Below are positions 31,479-38,428 of a stretch of 38,428 bases of DNA, piece by piece. The stretch covers positions 1-38,428 of the forward strand of contig NZ_MAXF01000193.1 of the NCBI RefSeq assembly GCF_001704635.1. Direction: 5' to 3'. Every line of letters begins with the position of its first letter. Position 1 is the stretch's first letter. The position numbers and the translations under genes are program-made. The DNA comes from Streptomyces sparsogenes (GTDB taxonomy: Bacteria; Actinomycetota; Actinomycetes; Streptomycetales; Streptomycetaceae). The notes under the pieces were generated by a model. It was not told the origin of the DNA. It did not search any database and saw only the letters and a list, made by a program, of their open reading frames with translations.

Positions 31479-32444
31479 ATGAGCGAGACCACCACCGCAC
31501 AGCGGCCGCAGGAGCCGGACTGGTCCACGCTGACGGTCGAGGAACTGGTCGCCTACCGCGACGCGGAGAACCGCTTCCGGGCCTCCAGCGCCATGCGGGC
31601 GATCACCGGGCAGCCGGATCCCGGCGCCGTCATCGACTGGCAGGAGGTGGCGCTGCCCGGCCGCGACCTCCCGGTCCGGGTCTACCGGCCGGCGCCCGGA
31701 CACGCCGGCGCGGGAGCCGACCGGGCGACCGGGCTGCCCCTCGTCCTCCATGTACACGGAGGCGGGTTCGTGGGGACGGCGGTGCAGTGCGACTGGACCA
31801 ACAGCCACCTCGCCGCCCAGCTGCCCGCGCTCGTCGTCTCGGTCGAGCACCGCCTCCTCGCCCCGGAAACCCCCCTGTCGGCCGCCGCCGACGACGGCTG
31901 GGACGTGCTCGACCACGTGCTGCGGCACGCCGCGCGGTGGGGCGTCGACCCGGCGCGCACGGCCGTGTTCGGCGAGAGCTGCGGCGGGCTGATCAGCGCC
32001 CTGGCCGCCATCCGGGCCAGGGAGGCCGGACTGCGGCTCCGGGCGCAGGTGCTGGTCAACCCCGCGGTCGAGGTGACCGGGACGATGTTCGACTATCCCT
32101 CGATCGCCGAGTACGCGTACACCCCGTCCCGCGCCCTGCCGCTCCTGCGCTTCTTCCAACAGCTCGCCGTCCCCCCGGGCACCGACAGCCGCGCCCTCTC
32201 CCCGCTGTACGCCGACGACCTGGGCGGACTGGCCCCCGCGCTCGTCCTGGTGCCGACCCAGGACGCGGTGGCCGACCACGGCCGCCGCTACGCCGAACGC
32301 CTGCGCGCGGCCGGGACGTCCACACGGCTCACCGAATACCCCGGCGCGATCCACGCGTTCCTCAGCATGCCGGGCGTGGAGCCGCAGGCCGAGGCCGCCC
32401 GGGCGGAGATCCTCGAGTTCCTCCGCGCGGCCCTCGCGGAGTGA
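31479..32444 (+). CDS. HSL-family alpha/beta hydrolase (esterase)
   Basis: A 321-residue esterase of the hormone-sensitive-lipase family. The oxyanion-hole motif HGGGF is near residue 90; the catalytic triad is Ser167 (FGESCGG), Asp262 (TQDAVADHG) and His292 (GAIHAF). It has no signal peptide and would hydrolyse short acyl esters in the cytoplasm. ATG 31479 with AAGGGAG about 8 nt upstream is preferred; ATG 31416 sits almost on the predicted transcript start. It is a single-gene unit converging on the LysR gene. Confidence 0.9.
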   Translation: MSETTTAQRPQEPDWSTLTVEELVAYRDAENRFRASSAMRAITGQPDPGAVIDWQEVALPGRDLPVRVYRPAPGHAGAGADRATGLPLVLHVHGGGFVGTAVQCDWTNSHLAAQLPALVVSVEHRLLAPETPLSAAADDGWDVLDHVLRHAARWGVDPARTAVFGESCGGLISALAAIRAREAGLRLRAQVLVNPAVEVTGTMFDYPSIAEYAYTPSRALPLLRFFQQLAVPPGTDSRALSPLYADDLGGLAPALVLVPTQDAVADHGRRYAERLRAAGTSTRLTEYPGAIHAFLSMPGVEPQAEAARAEILEFLRAALAE

Positions 32445-32478
32445 CGGACCTGGTTCGACCCGGCCGACTCCGCGGCCC

Positions 32479-33381
32479 TCAACACCTGTGGCGCCTGGTC
32501 ACGGCCAGGAGTTCAGCGGCGGGGCCGGCCAGAGGGCGCTCCGCCGCCCATACGGCGCGCAGGACGCGGTGCAGTTCGATGCCCTCGACCTCGACCGCCA
32601 CCAGGCGGCGGTCGGCGAGGTCGGTGCGCACCGCGAGTTCGCTGATGACCGCCGGGCCGGTGCCGGCCATCACGGCGTTGCGCACGGCGGTGGCCGACCC
32701 CAGCTCCAGCAGGGGCCGGGGCTCGGCCGCCCCCGCCCGGCGCAGCGCCTGGTCCAGAGTCTCGCGGGTGCCCGATCCGCGTTCCCGGAGAACCAGCGGC
32801 GCGGCGGCGAGCTCGGCGACGCCCAGCGGGCGACGGCGGCGCGCCCAGGGGTGCCCCGGCGCGACGACCACCAGCAGACGGTCATGGGCGACCCGTCGGG
32901 CGGGCAATCCGGCCGGGGCCCGCGGTGACTCGATGAAACCGAGATCCACCGCCCCGCTGCGCAGCAGCTCGGGGACGTGCTCGCTGTTGGTCACCTGGAG
33001 ACCCACGTACAGCTCGGGCCGCGTCCGACGCAGCTCGCCGAGCCAACCCGGCACCAGGTACTCGGCCACCGTCATGCTCGCCGCGACGCGCAGCTCCGCG
33101 TCCCGCTTGGTGCGCAAGGCCTCGGCGCCGGTGAGGAGGCCGTCCAGGTCCTGGAGAACCTGCTGGGCCCAGCCCGCCACGGCCCGACCCGCGTCGGTGA
33201 GCTGCGATCCGCGCCGCGTGCGCTCCACCAACACCAGGCCGAGCCTGCGCTCCAGGGTGGACAGCCGCTTGCTGACCGACGGCTGCGCGAGACCGAGCTG
33301 CGCCGCCGCCCTGCTCAGACTTCCCAGGTCTCCGACGAGGACGAGCAGCCGCAGCGATTCCAGATCCGGCAACTGGCTCAT
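32479..33381 (-). CDS. LysR-family regulator, YeiE/CysB-like partner of the divergent exporter
   Basis: A 300-residue LysR regulator: N-terminal winged helix (LESLRLLVLVGDLGSLSRAAAQLGLAQPSVSKRLSTLERRLG) and a C-terminal effector domain of two alpha/beta lobes. It is divergent from a YeiH-type exporter across 155 bp with three evenly spaced boxes, so it almost certainly controls that gene. In enterobacteria the equivalent pair is yeiE-yeiH, where YeiE responds to sulfite; whether that holds here is inference. Confidence 0.9.
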   Translation of the reverse strand: MSQLPDLESLRLLVLVGDLGSLSRAAAQLGLAQPSVSKRLSTLERRLGLVLVERTRRGSQLTDAGRAVAGWAQQVLQDLDGLLTGAEALRTKRDAELRVAASMTVAEYLVPGWLGELRRTRPELYVGLQVTNSEHVPELLRSGAVDLGFIESPRAPAGLPARRVAHDRLLVVVAPGHPWARRRRPLGVAELAAAPLVLRERGSGTRETLDQALRRAGAAEPRPLLELGSATAVRNAVMAGTGPAVISELAVRTDLADRRLVAVEVEGIELHRVLRAVWAAERPLAGPAAELLAVTRRHRC

Positions 33382-33413
33382 GGCTCCAGGGTATGGCTCG
33401 GCTCGGACCAGCG

Positions 33414-33482
33414 GTCATACCGCTTGGCTATGACGTTCTCATGCCGCGTGGCTATGACCTTGTCATTCCCTCCGGGTATGAC
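33414..33482. promoter_or_regulatory. Three LysR-type boxes at exact 24-bp spacing
   Basis: Three 21-bp elements begin at 33414, 33438 and 33462. Box 1 is GTCATA-N9-TATGAC, a perfect inverted repeat. Box 2 is CTCATG-N9-TATGAC and box 3 GTCATT-N9-TATGAC. All fit the T-N11-A layout of LysR sites. The 24-bp period is slightly over two helical turns. They lie between the divergent LysR and exporter genes, the last ending 54 bp before the exporter ATG. Confidence 0.8.
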
Positions 33483-33536
33483 GTCCGCACGCGGTGGCCG
33501 GTACCGCGTTCCGCGCACCACGATGACGATCAGGTC

Positions 33537-34559
33537 ATGACCAAACCAGGATCCGCCGTCGAGCGTTCCGCGGAGGCCGCCGAGTCAGTGCGTTCACTGG
33601 CCCCGGGGCTGCTCGTGGCGGCTGTCGGCACGGCAGCCGCGTTCTCTCTCAACAAGCTGGTGCCCGCGGTGAGCGCGCTGACCGTCGCGGTGGTGCTCGG
33701 GGTCGCCGTGGGAGGTCGCCTTCCGGCGAGCGCCCAGGAGGGTCTGCGCTGGGCGACGCGGAGGTTTCTGCGGCTCGGCGTCGTGCTGCTCGGCCTCCAG
33801 CTCGGGCTCGGCGAGGTCTTCGGGCTCGGCGCGGGCAAGGTGCTGGCGGTGGTGGTCACCGTGCTCGTGGCCTTCTTCGGAACACTTCTGCTCGGTCGGC
33901 TGCTCCGGGTGTCACGGGGGCTCGCGCTGATGGTGGCGACCGGATTCTCCATCTGCGGGGCGTCGGCGATCGCGGCGATGGACAGCGTCACCGAGAGCGA
34001 CAGGGAGGACGTGGCGACCGCTGTCACGCTCGTGACGCTCTACGGCAGCGCCGCGATCGCCTTCGTGCCGTTCGTCGGCCAGGCGCTGGGGATGAGTCCC
34101 GAGCGCCTCGGCTCCTGGGCGGGACTCTCCGTGCACGAGGTCGCCCAGGTCGTCGCGGCCGCGTCGCCGGCGGGCGCCGAGGCGGTCGCCATCGCCGTCG
34201 TCGTCAAGCTGACCAGGGTGGTCCTGCTCGCCCCGATGGTCGCCGGCGTCAGCATCGTGCGGCGTCGGCGAGGCGGGGCCCCGACGGGGAAACGCCCGGC
34301 GATCGTTCCGCTGTTCGTCCTGGGTTTCCTGGGGATGATGCTGGTGCGCACCAGCGGCGTCGTGCCGTCGGCCGCGCTGTCCGTGGCCAAGGTCGTCACC
34401 ACGCTGCTGTTCGCCGCCGCGCTGTTCGGGCTGGGCAGCGGCGTCAAGGTCGGCGCGCTGTTTCGCGCGGGAAGGCGAGGACTTGCCCTGGGGGCCTTGT
34501 CCACGCTGCTCGTCTCGGTCGCCGGTTACGGCGCGCTGGCCGTCGTCGGCGCGGGTTAG
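33537..34559 (+). CDS. YeiH-family putative anion (sulfate/sulfite) exporter
   Basis: A 340-residue membrane protein with roughly ten TM segments and the conserved YeiH/UPF0324 core (LGVVLLGLQLGLGEV, ATGFSICGASAIAAMDSVTESD, LSVHEVAQVVAAA). The family is named as putative sulfate exporters, but experimental proof is thin. ATG 33537 has a weak ribosome binding site (CAGG). Regulation by the divergent LysR through the triple box is likely. Confidence 0.88.
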   Translation: MTKPGSAVERSAEAAESVRSLAPGLLVAAVGTAAAFSLNKLVPAVSALTVAVVLGVAVGGRLPASAQEGLRWATRRFLRLGVVLLGLQLGLGEVFGLGAGKVLAVVVTVLVAFFGTLLLGRLLRVSRGLALMVATGFSICGASAIAAMDSVTESDREDVATAVTLVTLYGSAAIAFVPFVGQALGMSPERLGSWAGLSVHEVAQVVAAASPAGAEAVAIAVVVKLTRVVLLAPMVAGVSIVRRRRGGAPTGKRPAIVPLFVLGFLGMMLVRTSGVVPSAALSVAKVVTTLLFAAALFGLGSGVKVGALFRAGRRGLALGALSTLLVSVAGYGALAVVGAG

Positions 34560-34649
34560 TCGCGTCCGGCCATGACAGGGTCAGCGGCGGGCGACCGCGC
34601 TCGCGTGGGCTCGGCGGTGAGCGGGGCGATGCCCCTGGGCCCGCCGCGG

Positions 34650-35270
34650 CTACTCGAACCGGGCCGGGTCGCCCGCCCCTCGGCGTACGATCTCGGCTTC
34701 GCCGCTGGAGAAGTCGATGACCGTGGTCGGCTCGGTGCCGCAGTCTCCCGAGTCGACCACGGCGTCCACCACGTGGTCGAGCCGCTCCTTGATCTCCCAG
34801 CCCTGCGTCAGCGGCTCGTCCTCGCCGGGCAGGAGCAACGTACTGGAGAGCAGTGGCTCACCGAGGTCCGCGAGCAAGGCCTGGGCGACGACATGGTCGG
34901 GAATCCGGACGCCGACCGTCCTCTTCTTCGGGTGCGGCAGCTGGCGCGGTACTTCCTTCGTCGCGGGGAGGATGAAGGTGTAGCTGCCGGGCGTCGCCGC
35001 TTTGATCGCGCGGAACACGTCTTTGTCGATGTGCACGAACTGTCCCAGCTGGGCGAAGTTCTGACACACCAAGGTGAAGTGGTGACGGTCGTCGAGGTGA
35101 CGGATCGACCGGATCCGGGCGATGCCGTCACGATTACCCATCTGGCATCCCAGGGCGAAACAGGAGTCCGTCGGATAGGCGACGAGCGCGCCGGAGCGGA
35201 TCCTGTCGGCCACGTTGCCGATGGTGCGCTGCTGAGGATTTTCTGGATGCACGTCGAAGTACTTCGCCAT
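34650..35270 (-). CDS. yciO: YciO-type Sua5/YrdC-fold protein
   Basis: A 206-residue protein close to E. coli YciO over its whole length: TDSCFALGC near residue 34, RHLDDRHHFTLVCQNF, PGSYTFILPATKEVPRQL, VGVRIPDH and the C-terminal PTTVIDFSSGEAEIVRRGAGD. The fold is that of threonylcarbamoyl-AMP synthases (t6A37 tRNA modification), but YciO proteins are a separate branch with weak or uncertain activity in t6A synthesis. Cytosolic, single gene; it converges with the exporter gene. Confidence 0.92.
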   Translation of the reverse strand: MAKYFDVHPENPQQRTIGNVADRIRSGALVAYPTDSCFALGCQMGNRDGIARIRSIRHLDDRHHFTLVCQNFAQLGQFVHIDKDVFRAIKAATPGSYTFILPATKEVPRQLPHPKKRTVGVRIPDHVVAQALLADLGEPLLSSTLLLPGEDEPLTQGWEIKERLDHVVDAVVDSGDCGTEPTTVIDFSSGEAEIVRRGAGDPARFE

Positions 35271-35356
35271 TCACCGAGCCTACGCCATCCGGAGGCAGCC
35301 CTTCCGAAGCGGACCGAGCGAACCCTGTGCGTCGGCCGCTCCCGTCCCACGGCGGT

Positions 35357-35398
35357 GTTCATCCACCTGCCTGTGCCTCGCGCACCAGGTGGATGAAC
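35357..35398 (-). terminator. Hairpin overlapping the end of the DUF6585-like gene
   Basis: GTTCATCCACCTG (35357-35369) and CAGGTGGATGAAC (35386-35398) are perfect 13-bp arms around a 16-nt loop. The stem covers the last twelve codons and the TGA of the minus-strand gene, so coding and terminator functions share the same bases. Confidence 0.65.
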
Positions 35399-36021
35399 GC
35401 GGTGAGGTTGGGGACCGCGGAGATGCCCGCGGTGGCCCAGGTACCGCGCCGCCCCCGCTCGGTCACCTTGACGAAGCCACGCTCCACCGTGACCTGCTCG
35501 ACCTGCGACCAGGGCAGCCGCTTGTGCTTGCGACCGGTCCCCGTCGTGAGCACACCCGGCTCCAGGACATAGGGGCCGAAGGCCAACGCCTGCCCCCGGC
35601 GCATCGCGGCCAGCATTCCGGGGAGTTGGGCCGCGGCGATCCTCGGGTCGACGAGTTGGCGGAAATCCTCGACGACACTGCGCTCGGTGCGGGTGGACTG
35701 GCCCTGCAATCGGTGGCTGCGGCCATCGTTGAGGGCGACCACGCAGGTGGTGGATATGCCGCGGTAGCTCTGGTTGACGTATCGCTTGACCACGTCCTGG
35801 GTGAAGCCGCTCACCTCGTCGTAGCGGAAGTGGAAGGGGGCCGGGTCGTCGGCGAGGCCGACCACGCCGCCCTGCTCGTACACGACGATCACCAAGGCCC
35901 TGTTCCGCCATGCCTGGAGTCGGGAACCGCCGCTCATCGCGTGCACGAGCCCGCCCATGGCTCGGTTCGACGCGATCCCCGAGAACGATGCGGGCACTGG
36001 TATGCCGTCGCTGCGCTGCAC
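35359..36021 (-). CDS. DUF6585-like protein
   Basis: A 220-residue protein from GTG 36021, which has GGGAG 6 nt upstream; the open frame extends to 36231 without a better start. It shows two repeated PH-like segments typical of DUF6585: FRYDEVSGFTQDVVKRYVNQ with ALNDGRSHRLQG, then GPYVLEPGVLTTG with LPWSQVEQVTVERGFVKVTERG and a closing VPNLTAFIHLV. Found in actinobacteria with no known function; probably cytosolic. It follows the lectin gene after a strong terminator and is likely a separate unit. Confidence 0.78.
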   Translation of the reverse strand: MQRSDGIPVPASFSGIASNRAMGGLVHAMSGGSRLQAWRNRALVIVVYEQGGVVGLADDPAPFHFRYDEVSGFTQDVVKRYVNQSYRGISTTCVVALNDGRSHRLQGQSTRTERSVVEDFRQLVDPRIAAAQLPGMLAAMRRGQALAFGPYVLEPGVLTTGTGRKHKRLPWSQVEQVTVERGFVKVTERGRRGTWATAGISAVPNLTAFIHLVREAQAGG

Positions 36022-36136
36022 GTCGTCTCCCACCTGAAGCCGCTCGACGCGGCTCCGCTCCCGGCCGGGCAGGCCGACGTCAGCCGGTACCGTACACCAG
36101 ACGCGGGCCGGGAACCGGGCCGTTGATCCGAGCGGC

Positions 36137-36172
36137 GCGGGCCCCCTCCGCCGTGGGGCAGAGGGGGCCCGC
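36137..36172 (-). terminator. Strong terminator hairpin after the lectin gene
   Basis: GCGGGCCCCCTC (36137-36148) and GAGGGGGCCCGC (36161-36172) form a perfect 12-bp stem with a 12-nt loop, 22 bp downstream of the minus-strand lectin gene stop. Confidence 0.8.
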
Positions 36173-36194
36173 TGGTGCTCGCGGGTGGCCGTCC

Positions 36195-37472
36195 TCAGAA
36201 CGTCCACTCGTGGTTGCGGTCCGACCTGCACGGCCCGAGGGCCAGCGGGGCGGAGGGGTCACCGGACCCCCGGTCGGCCTTCACCGCCAGGCACATCTGG
36301 TTGCTGGCGTAGTTGTGGATCCAGAACGTCCTGTCGCCCCGCTTCTCCAGCCACCACAACTGGTTGTCGGTGGTGGTGCCGTCGCAGCCCCACTCCTTGA
36401 CCTCCGTGCCGTGTTCGACACCGCCGTGCCCCGGCAGGTCCATGCACAGACCGTCCTTGATGTTGCGGATCTGGAAGAGGTTGGCGGAGCGGGGCCCCAG
36501 GCCCTTGTACCGCACCTCGAAGTCCCAGACCTGGTTGTCCGCGTCGGTGCCGTCGCAGTCGTACTGCCGGATCGGACCGTTCACGCTGCCCTTCTCGTAG
36601 TAAGGGATGTCGGCGCACTTGCCGGTGACCAGGTTCCTGAGGAGGACGTTCTTCTTGTTGGAGTAGTCGATCGCGGTCGCGACCCTCTTCGGCGACGCCT
36701 TCTTGCTCTTCTTGGGGGTGGGGCTGGGCTTCACCTCCGGCTCCTTCGTCGCGGGGCTCGGGGGCGCCGAGCGCTCCGGGGCCCTGGACTTCGCCTTGGT
36801 CGTGGCCTTGGGGCTCGGCGTGTCGTGCGACGGCGACTTCGGGGCGTACACCCCGGGGGCGTCGTCCTTCTTCTCGTCGGCCGGCATGGTGTGGGCCGAC
36901 GCCTCGCGGGCCATCGCCGCCGGTTTGCTGTCGTCCTTGTCGCTGGTACCGGCGACCAGCAGCGGTACGGCGATCAGCAGCGCGCCACCGATGCCCGCCG
37001 CGGCCAGCAGGGCCTTGGTCGGACGGCCGGACGGTGGCTCGTCCCCGTCGTCCGACGCGCCGTCACCCTGAGATGCGGCCGGTGGGCTTCCGCCTTCGGC
37101 GGCGGTGAGGATGCCCACGCCGACGTCGCCCTGGTCGTCGCTCGCGCGAGCCGAGGACGCGTCGCCCGCCGCCTTGCCGACGGACGACTTCTCGGCAGAC
37201 GACTTCTCCGCGGACGCGCCGTCGGCGACCGCCTGGGCAGGGGACGCCTCGCCGGTGGACGAGATCGAGGACCCGTCCGACGTGGCAGCGGTGCTCGGCG
37301 TCGCCCGCACCGTCGGGCCGTGGACGGGCGCGGGCGTCGCCTCGGCTTCCCCCGCCACGCCGCGGCCCGCCTGGGGACGCAGCGCGGAACCCGGGTCGGC
37401 GATCGCTCCAGGCATGGTGACGGTACGCCGCACCGTGGGCCCGGAGGGGCCCTCCTTGTCCTTCTGTGGCAT
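36195..37472 (-). CDS. Membrane-anchored protein with extracellular ricin-type lectin domain
   Basis: A 425-residue protein: a 150-residue low-complexity N-terminus rich in Ala, Ser, Asp and Glu (with a duplicated SAEKSS), one TM helix (about 153-175, LLAAAGIGGALLIAVPLLVAG), a Pro/Lys/Ser/Thr-rich spacer and a beta-trefoil lectin domain (about 275-425). The trefoil repeats carry NQVW, NQLW and NHEW in place of QxW. Cysteine pairs in GKCADIP/YDCDG and GLCMDLP/WGCDG suggest disulfides outside the cell. It would present a sugar-binding module on the cell surface. GGAG precedes ATG 37472. It follows the ADP-ribosyltransferase-like gene by 26 bp, so the two are probably one operon. Confidence 0.87.
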   Translation of the reverse strand: MPQKDKEGPSGPTVRRTVTMPGAIADPGSALRPQAGRGVAGEAEATPAPVHGPTVRATPSTAATSDGSSISSTGEASPAQAVADGASAEKSSAEKSSVGKAAGDASSARASDDQGDVGVGILTAAEGGSPPAASQGDGASDDGDEPPSGRPTKALLAAAGIGGALLIAVPLLVAGTSDKDDSKPAAMAREASAHTMPADEKKDDAPGVYAPKSPSHDTPSPKATTKAKSRAPERSAPPSPATKEPEVKPSPTPKKSKKASPKRVATAIDYSNKKNVLLRNLVTGKCADIPYYEKGSVNGPIRQYDCDGTDADNQVWDFEVRYKGLGPRSANLFQIRNIKDGLCMDLPGHGGVEHGTEVKEWGCDGTTTDNQLWWLEKRGDRTFWIHNYASNQMCLAVKADRGSGDPSAPLALGPCRSDRNHEWTF

Positions 37473-37498
37473 CAAGTCTCCGTTTCGGTAGGGCCTGG

Positions 37499-38428
37499 TC
37501 AGTCGGACACCGGCCGGTTCGCGGACTGTCCGAGGGGGCCGTCGCACAACTCGGGCCAGTCGAACGGGCCCGGCGCCACCGAGTGGCCGCGCAACACCTC
37601 GTCGATCCGGTCGAGCGCCGCGCGGTCCGCGGGGTCGAGCTCCGCGGCGCCGGGCTCGGGCTGTGCGTGCGGCGTGGTGAGGGGGACCTCGCGCAGCAGA
37701 ATCAGCGGCGCGCCGCCCTCCTCACGTACATCGAGCACCCGCAGCAGGGTGCCCGGCGGGAACACCACCTCGTCCCGGGCGGCACCCGCTGAGCGCTGGT
37801 CGGTCAGCTGGCGCACCCGGCGCCCGGTGACCGACGAGATGACGTACTGCGCACCGCGCGGGCGCGGCGCGCCGGACGCGAGCGGCAGCGCGCACACCGG
37901 CGCCGGATCCCGCAGCAGGTCTCCGGGCACCGGCCGGTCGGCGATGCCCTCCGCCCCGGCGCCGCGGAACGCCACCCCGCGGTACGAGGGCAGCCGGCGC
38001 AGCGCCGAGGCGAGGCAGGCGGCGTACGGCAGCAGCGGCCTGTCGCCACTGCGAAGCGCGCGGGCCAGCTCGTCGTGGCTCAACGCGCCTTCAGAGGTGG
38101 TCAGATACAGGTGCAGCGCGATCAGGTCGGCGCGCGCCGCCTCCTGTTCCTGCCCGCGCAGCGCGGGCATCCGGGTGAGCATACGGGCCACGGCGGTCCC
38201 GTGCCGGTCCCACACCGCCTCCGCGAGCGCCCGGAACGCGCTGCGTTCGGCCTCGGTGCTGATGTGGCCGGGCTGGAACGGCACCGGCGGCAACGGAGCC
38301 GCCACCCGCCGCACCGGTGGCGCGGGCGCGGTCTCGGCTTCCGGCGCGGTTTCCGTTTCCGGTGCCCGTTCTGGCGCCGTTTCCGTTTCCGGTTCCGGCT
38401 CCGGCGCCGTTTCCGTTTCCCGTTCCGG
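37499..38428 (-). CDS. Protein with PETETA repeats and degenerate ADP-ribosyltransferase-like domain (5' end outside window)
   Basis: The frame is open to the window edge, so the GTG at 38314 is not necessarily the start. The first 38 visible residues are a Pro/Glu/Thr/Ala repeat (ETETAPE units). The rest has the layout of an Arg-Ser-Glu ADP-ribosyltransferase fold: YRGVAFRG (Arg strand), a strand YVISSVTGRR (Ser strand) and DEVVFPPGTLLRVLDV (Glu strand). In active arginine-specific enzymes the Glu strand is ExE; here the first Glu is replaced by Arg (RDE). It may be a pseudoenzyme or have another specificity. No known function; it precedes the surface lectin gene. Confidence 0.7.
   Translation of the reverse strand, partial: PERETETAPEPEPETETAPERAPETETAPEAETAPAPPVRRVAAPLPPVPFQPGHISTEAERSAFRALAEAVWDRHGTAVARMLTRMPALRGQEQEAARADLIALHLYLTTSEGALSHDELARALRSGDRPLLPYAACLASALRRLPSYRGVAFRGAGAEGIADRPVPGDLLRDPAPVCALPLASGAPRPRGAQYVISSVTGRRVRQLTDQRSAGAARDEVVFPPGTLLRVLDVREEGGAPLILLREVPLTTPHAQPEPGAAELDPADRAALDRIDEVLRGHSVAPGPFDWPELCDGPLGQSANRPVSD
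38345..38428 (-). repeat. Imperfect coding repeat of Glu-Thr-Glu-Thr-Ala-Pro units
   Basis: GTTTCCGTTTCC-type runs recur about every 30-36 bp and encode ETETAPE-like units on the minus strand. The units differ in length and include PEPEPE and PERAPE variants. This is a low-complexity linker and a likely site of repeat-number change; the array continues past the window edge. Confidence 0.75.

Noticed and set aside
31144..31528. Small ORFs on both strands between the precursor and esterase genes
   Set aside because: They lack ribosome binding sites, codon bias and recognisable sequence, and overlap the predicted esterase promoter.
1..38428. CRISPR arrays, insertion sequences, tRNA genes or phage integration sites
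   Set aside because: No regularly spaced repeat-spacer array, transposase or integrase motif, tRNA cloverleaf or duplicated attachment site was recognised. The repeated elements at 33414-33482 are regulator boxes, not CRISPR repeats.

Overview
The window is high-GC actinobacterial chromosome, most likely Streptomyces. Support for this: strong third-position G/C bias, many GTG starts, 4-nt GTGA/ATGA overlaps inside operons, rare TTA codons (only two genes have one), a sugar ABC importer operon with no ATPase of its own (Streptomyces normally shares the MsiK ATPase), and HxlR, XRE-cupin and single-domain LuxR regulators. I saw no tRNA, rRNA, CRISPR array, transposase or prophage gene.

Layout. 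1-4046 (+): a fumarylacetoacetate-hydrolase-family protein (cut by the window edge), an acyl-CoA carboxylase beta subunit, a branched-chain aminotransferase and a FabG-type reductase. They look like acyl-CoA and branched-chain precursor supply, perhaps the edge of a biosynthetic cluster. 4075-5735: an XRE-cupin regulator divergent from azlCD, a branched-chain amino acid exporter whose azlC has a TTA codon at position 4. 5736-6593: an AT-richer spacer, a tiny ORF and a stand-alone LuxR-type DNA-binding protein with a second TTA codon. 6746-9007: a VOC protein, an MFS exporter and a divergent HxlR regulator. 9214-11725: an ACT-less homoserine dehydrogenase overlapping an aldehyde dehydrogenase. 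11861-12706: a TerB domain fused to an ArsR-type DNA-binding domain.

12755-20807 (-): a LacI-controlled operon, in transcription order lipoprotein binding protein, two permeases, GH1 beta-glucosidase and GH31 alpha-xylosidase. Together these fit uptake and intracellular stepwise digestion of xyloglucan oligosaccharides. A perfect palindromic operator overlaps the promoter of the first gene. 20985-24489 (+): a zinc-ribbon membrane protein, a DUF1266 protein, a beta-carbonic anhydrase and a GNAT acetyltransferase.

24574-30896 (-): a complete NHLP-type peptide export cassette, in transcription order a 71-residue double-glycine precursor, HlyD adaptor, C39-peptidase ABC transporter and a second ABC transporter. 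No modifying enzyme is visible, and the 48-residue predicted product has no cysteine and carries GxxxG motifs. This is the best candidate here for an undescribed system. 31479-34559: an HSL-type esterase behind a palindrome-containing promoter, then a LysR regulator divergent from a YeiH-type exporter. Three LysR-like boxes at an exact 24-bp period lie between them. 34650-38428 (-): YciO, a DUF6585-like protein, a membrane-anchored ricin-type lectin protein and the 3' part of a gene with a PETETA-rich segment and a degenerate ADP-ribosyltransferase-like domain.
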